8,475 nucleotides of DNA from Akkermansiaceae bacterium. GTDB lineage: Bacteria > Verrucomicrobiota > Verrucomicrobiia > Verrucomicrobiales > Akkermansiaceae. Within the stretch, counting starts at the first letter, position 1. Each line of letters starts with the position of its first letter. The notes under the pieces are model-generated. The model did not search any database. It had not been told where the DNA came from and saw nothing but the letters and a program-made list of their open reading frames with translations. The stretch spans positions 1 to 8,475 of the forward strand of contig JALZVD010000267.1 in assembly GCA_023300205.1 (NCBI GenBank), given 5' to 3'. This document shows positions 6,336 through 8,475 of this stretch, one piece after another. A program made the position numbers and the translations under genes.

Positions 6336-6421
6336 CCCTTCACCATGGTTTTGTCACAGCTGACAGCCCCGAATACGGTGATTAATCAGGGAAAAATCAA
6401 AGGAATCAGAAACTTAGTAAA
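6336..6421 (+). promoter_or_regulatory. Leader of the rplM-rpsI transcript with two small inverted repeats
   Basis: The predicted leader of about 85 bases contains a hairpin (TGTCA-cagc-TGACA, 6352-6365) and a perfect 10-bp palindrome TGATTAATCA (6379-6388), then an A-rich run into the ATG. No Shine-Dalgarno sequence is properly spaced; AAAGGAA is about 16 bases from the start. Ribosomal protein operons often carry autoregulatory leaders. Whether L13 binds here is unknown. Confidence 0.3.
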
Positions 6422-6853
6422 ATGAAAACATTCTCCGCAAAAGCACAGGACGTAGAACGCAAGTGGCACGTCATCGATGCAGCAGACAAGATCCTCGGAC
6501 AAGTAGCTCGCGAAGCAGCAGTGCTCCTCCGTGGCAAACATAAGCCTATCTTCACACCACACGTTGACACAGGTGACCACGTCATCGTTATAAACGCTGA
6601 GCGTGTTGTGCTCTCTGGAAACAAAGAGACACAGAAAATTTACACTCACTACACCGGATACGTCGGTAACCAAAAAGTTGAGACTCCTAAGTCCATCCGC
6701 AGACGTAAGCCAGAACTCCTCGTTGAGAAAGCAGTCCGTGGAATGATCCCACACAACAAGCTGGGTAACGCTATCGTGAAAAAACTCAGCGTCTACTGTG
6801 GCTCTGAGCACCCACACGCTGCCCAAAACCCTGAAACTTTCGAGATCAAGTAA
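6422..6853 (+). CDS. rplM: 50S ribosomal protein L13
   Basis: The product is 143 residues (E. coli 142). Family landmarks are KWHVIDAADKILGQVA (14-29), LRGKHKPIFTPHVDTGDHVIVINAERV (36-62), LSGNK (64-68), the basic IRRRKPE segment, and VEKAVRGMIPHNKLG (about 101-115) followed by LSVYCGSEHPHAAQNPE near the C-terminus. It is an early-assembly protein of the large subunit. It forms the conserved rplM-rpsI operon with the next gene, 16 bp downstream. Codons such as CGT, GGT and CTC are more selected than in neighbouring plus-strand genes, consistent with high expression. Confidence 0.98.
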   Translation: MKTFSAKAQDVERKWHVIDAADKILGQVAREAAVLLRGKHKPIFTPHVDTGDHVIVINAERVVLSGNKETQKIYTHYTGYVGNQKVETPKSIRRRKPELLVEKAVRGMIPHNKLGNAIVKKLSVYCGSEHPHAAQNPETFEIK

Positions 6854-6869
6854 TCTAACATTATTTATT

Positions 6870-7268
6870 ATGAGCGAATCTACAACAACACCACACGCTA
6901 CAGGCAGACGTAAGAATGCAGTAGCACACGCATGGCTTACAGAAGGCACCGGCGAAATCACAATCAACAAACGCCCGTTTGAAGAATATTTCCCTATGCT
7001 TTCTCACCAGAACGGCATCCTAGAGCCATTCCAAATCACTAATCTTCTCAAGAAATATGACGTCCGTATCGCTACTAAAGGTGGTGGTCAGACAGGTCAA
7101 GTCGGAGCCATCCGCCTTGCTATCTCACGTTCACTTATTCAGATTGACCCTGAGCTTCGTCCTGCTCTTAAGGCAGCTCTTCTTCTCCGTCGTGATCCTC
7201 GTATGAAGGAACGTAAGAAGTCTGGTCAGCCAGGTGCACGTAAGAACTTCCAGTTCTCAAAGCGTTAA
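6870..7268 (+). CDS. rpsI: 30S ribosomal protein S9
   Basis: The product is 132 residues (E. coli 130). ATGRRKNAVAHAWL (10-23) is the family N-terminus, followed by GTGEITINKRPFEEYFP, TKGGGQTGQVGAIRLAISRSL (74-94) and the basic tail LLRRDPRMKERKKSGQPGARKNFQFSKR. The terminal SKR reaches the P-site tRNA in other bacteria. The frame is open further upstream, inside rplM, but ATG 6870 (MSESTTT) gives the normal length. The 16-bp spacer is AT-rich with no Shine-Dalgarno sequence. Many arginines use CGT and many leucines CTT, typical of a highly expressed gene. Confidence 0.98.
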   Translation: MSESTTTPHATGRRKNAVAHAWLTEGTGEITINKRPFEEYFPMLSHQNGILEPFQITNLLKKYDVRIATKGGGQTGQVGAIRLAISRSLIQIDPELRPALKAALLLRRDPRMKERKKSGQPGARKNFQFSKR

Positions 7269-7286
7269 TCCGCTTTCTTCATTATC

Positions 7287-7313
7287 TGGAGTCACTTTTC
7301 ACCAAGTGCTCCA
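7287..7313 (+). other. Bulged stem-loop in the rpsI 3' untranslated region
   Basis: TGGAG-t-CACTT (7287-7297) pairs with AAGTGCTCCA (7304-7313), 10 bp with one bulged T and a 6-base loop. No T-run follows, so it is not itself a terminator. It lies between the S9 stop codon and the strong terminator, and could stabilise the transcript end or be a processing site. Confidence 0.5.
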
Positions 7314-7331
7314 CATATCTGGTTCCTATTT

Positions 7332-7367
7332 AAAAAATCCGTATCTCGCAAGATACGGATTTTTTTT
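7332..7367. terminator. Strong bidirectional intrinsic terminator
   Basis: A perfect 15-bp inverted repeat (AAAAAATCCGTATCT / AGATACGGATTTTTT) with a CGCA loop gives a T-run on either strand. It separates rpsI on the plus strand from the epimerase gene on the minus strand and fits termination of both convergent transcripts. Confidence 0.92.
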
Positions 7368-7385
7368 CGTTACAGCCTCCCTCCT

Positions 7386-8288
7386 TTAAAACGCCTCCTT
7401 CTCAAACACAAACCCCTCCTCTATTAACCTCTCAGGATAAACCCATCGGCTCTTTAAAATAAGCTCAGTCTCAGTTCGCATGAAAAAGGCCCCTAGCTCC
7501 AGCATCCACTCATACGCCGGCAGACCAAAGCCCACCCCCACCTGCTTTCGCACTCGCTCCATCATCTCCGCATTAGTAAGAGCCTCAGGCGCCGCCAAGT
7601 TATAAGCTCCCTCAGCAGACTCATTCTCTATCATCCAGTCCACCGCTCGGCACACATCATTGATATCGATCCAGCTAACCATCTGACCACCATCGCCCAT
7701 CTTACCACCAAGATACTTCTTAGCCAACCCCCGAAGAATCTCTAACACAGTCCCCTTTTCATCCCCCATCACCAAGGTAGTTCGCAAAGTGATCTTCCTC
7801 ACAATATCCGCCACCTCAGCAGCAGCAAAAGCACCTTCCCAAGCCTTCGCTATCTCCACACTAAAACCCTCACCGACCACACCTGCACTCTCAGTCTGCG
7901 CCCTCTCTCTTGTATCTGCATAGATCGTAGCCGTGCTAGCATTCATCCACACACTCGGAGGATTCACACAATCTCCAACAGCCTCACCAAGAACAGCAGT
8001 ACTATTAACCCTTGAATCTAAGATCTGACGTTTATTCTCATCATTATAACGACAATCCACAGTCCTGCCTGCAAGATTAATCAAAACATCAGCCCCATCT
8101 ATACACTCTCTCCAACCACCCCCCAACGTCTCCCCATCCCATTGCACAAACTCAACTCCATCAGCCAAACCATCAGTCCGCCGAGCCAAGCCAAACACAC
8201 GCCAACCCTTCTCCACAAAGTATCTACTAATGTATCTACCCATGAAGCCATTAGCCCCAGCTATCACCATCGTTCTCTCTTCTTTCAT
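7386..8288 (-). CDS. TIGR01777-family NAD(P)-dependent epimerase/dehydratase (SDR)
   Basis: This 300-residue protein is an extended short-chain dehydrogenase of the TIGR01777 (YfcH/SulA-like) family. The nucleotide-binding motif is VIAGANGFMG (8-17, GxxGxxG). INLAGRTVDCRYNDENKRQILDSRV (70-94) is the family's distinctive segment. MNASTATIY (115-123) is the catalytic-strand region, LRTTLVMG (168-175) and MVSWIDINDV (203-212) follow, and YNLAAPEALTNAEM (229-242) is typical. The C-terminal part (about 253-299, ending LKSRWVYPERLIEEGFVF) is a DUF1731-like tail. The start at 8288 is preferred over ATG 8294 because AGGAG (8299-8295) abuts the latter but is 6 bases from the former. The substrate of this family is not established. 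A short membrane-protein reading frame lies just upstream on the same strand. Confidence 0.9.
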   Translation of the reverse strand: MKEERTMVIAGANGFMGRYISRYFVEKGWRVFGLARRTDGLADGVEFVQWDGETLGGGWRECIDGADVLINLAGRTVDCRYNDENKRQILDSRVNSTAVLGEAVGDCVNPPSVWMNASTATIYADTRERAQTESAGVVGEGFSVEIAKAWEGAFAAAEVADIVRKITLRTTLVMGDEKGTVLEILRGLAKKYLGGKMGDGGQMVSWIDINDVCRAVDWMIENESAEGAYNLAAPEALTNAEMMERVRKQVGVGFGLPAYEWMLELGAFFMRTETELILKSRWVYPERLIEEGFVFEKEAF

Positions 8289-8294
8289 AATCAT

Positions 8295-8299
8295 CTCCT
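8295..8299 (-). promoter_or_regulatory. Shine-Dalgarno AGGAG deciding the epimerase start
   Basis: AGGAG lies directly against ATG 8294 with no spacer, but 6 bases before ATG 8288. Only the second spacing is workable, so the shorter reading (MKEERTMVIAG) is preferred. Confidence 0.65.
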
Positions 8300-8342
8300 A
8301 TGTTAATATTTACTACATCACTACTAGGAATCCACTCATTGA

Positions 8343-8475
8343 TTAGACCCCACTTACGGTTAAAAAACTAAAAATGAACCCTAGATACAAAAATGTAGTA
8401 GCGAACATCAAATTATAAATAGGATACCTCCGTTTAATCTCCACATCATAAACAAACAGCCGCATCAACGCCCTA
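8343..8475 (-). CDS. C-terminal fragment of a membrane protein of unknown family, 5' end beyond the window
   Basis: Forty-three codons and a TAA stop are visible on the minus strand, running in from the right edge without a stop. The sequence reads RALMRLFVYDVEIKRRYP, then a hydrophobic helix YNLMFATTFLYLGFIFSFL, then TVSGV at the C-terminus. A basic segment before a terminal transmembrane helix suggests an integral membrane protein. I do not recognise the family. It ends 54 bp before the epimerase start, so the two may share a transcript. Confidence 0.5.
   Translation of the reverse strand, partial: RALMRLFVYDVEIKRRYPIYNLMFATTFLYLGFIFSFLTVSGV

Noticed and set aside
6386..6970. 194-residue minus-strand reading frame over rplM
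   Set aside because: It is antisense to L13 and has a composition with no recognisable domain. It is a shadow of rplM codon use.

Overview
The window is bacterial chromosome: densely packed core metabolic and translation genes, with no mobile elements, CRISPR arrays, rRNA or tRNA genes. The IF-1, L13 and S9 proteins are ordinary bacterial forms, and many starts lack a clear Shine-Dalgarno sequence. Overall protein character suggests the Planctomycetes-Verrucomicrobia-Chlamydiae group, most likely Verrucomicrobia. That placement is an impression from sequence character, not a search result.

Layout. The left edge holds a truncated minus-strand spermidine-synthase-like methyltransferase (1-614). 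Divergent from it is a thiamin thiazole pair, thiH and thiS (691-2063). An Rrf2 regulator (2075-2482, minus) converges on thiS and diverges from cysE (2503-3342, plus) across only 20 bp. A terminator follows cysE. Next is a 600-residue SLC13-type transporter with two RCK_C domains (3542-5344, minus). Upstream of it on the same strand is an ArsC/Spx-family gene interrupted by one in-frame TGA (5401-5760), then infA (IF-1, from 5803, minus). A good promoter at 6301-6329 drives rplM-rpsI (6422-7268), which ends at a strong bidirectional terminator. A TIGR01777-type epimerase (7386-8288, minus) and the 3' end of a membrane protein gene close the window.

Main discovery. The ArsC/Spx-like gene is best read as a selenoprotein. 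Its in-frame TGA lies at residue 10, where Spx has the first cysteine of its CxxC redox switch, giving U-G-N-C. Family sequence runs uninterrupted on both sides. A stem-loop resembling a bacterial SECIS element follows the TGA at suitable distance, with a G in the first two loop bases. A plain open-reading-frame call would report only the fragment downstream of the TGA.

How the genes fit together. ThiS (sulfur carrier), CysE (O-acetylserine supply), a cluster-less Rrf2 regulator resembling CymR, and an SLC13/RCK_C carrier of a type that includes sulfate transporters together suggest a sulfur-assimilation neighbourhood. The rest is translation housekeeping. infA is the second oddity: its frame stays open upstream of a GTG codon into a basic extension with no canonical start, but with a well-spaced AAGGAG ahead of an ATA codon.
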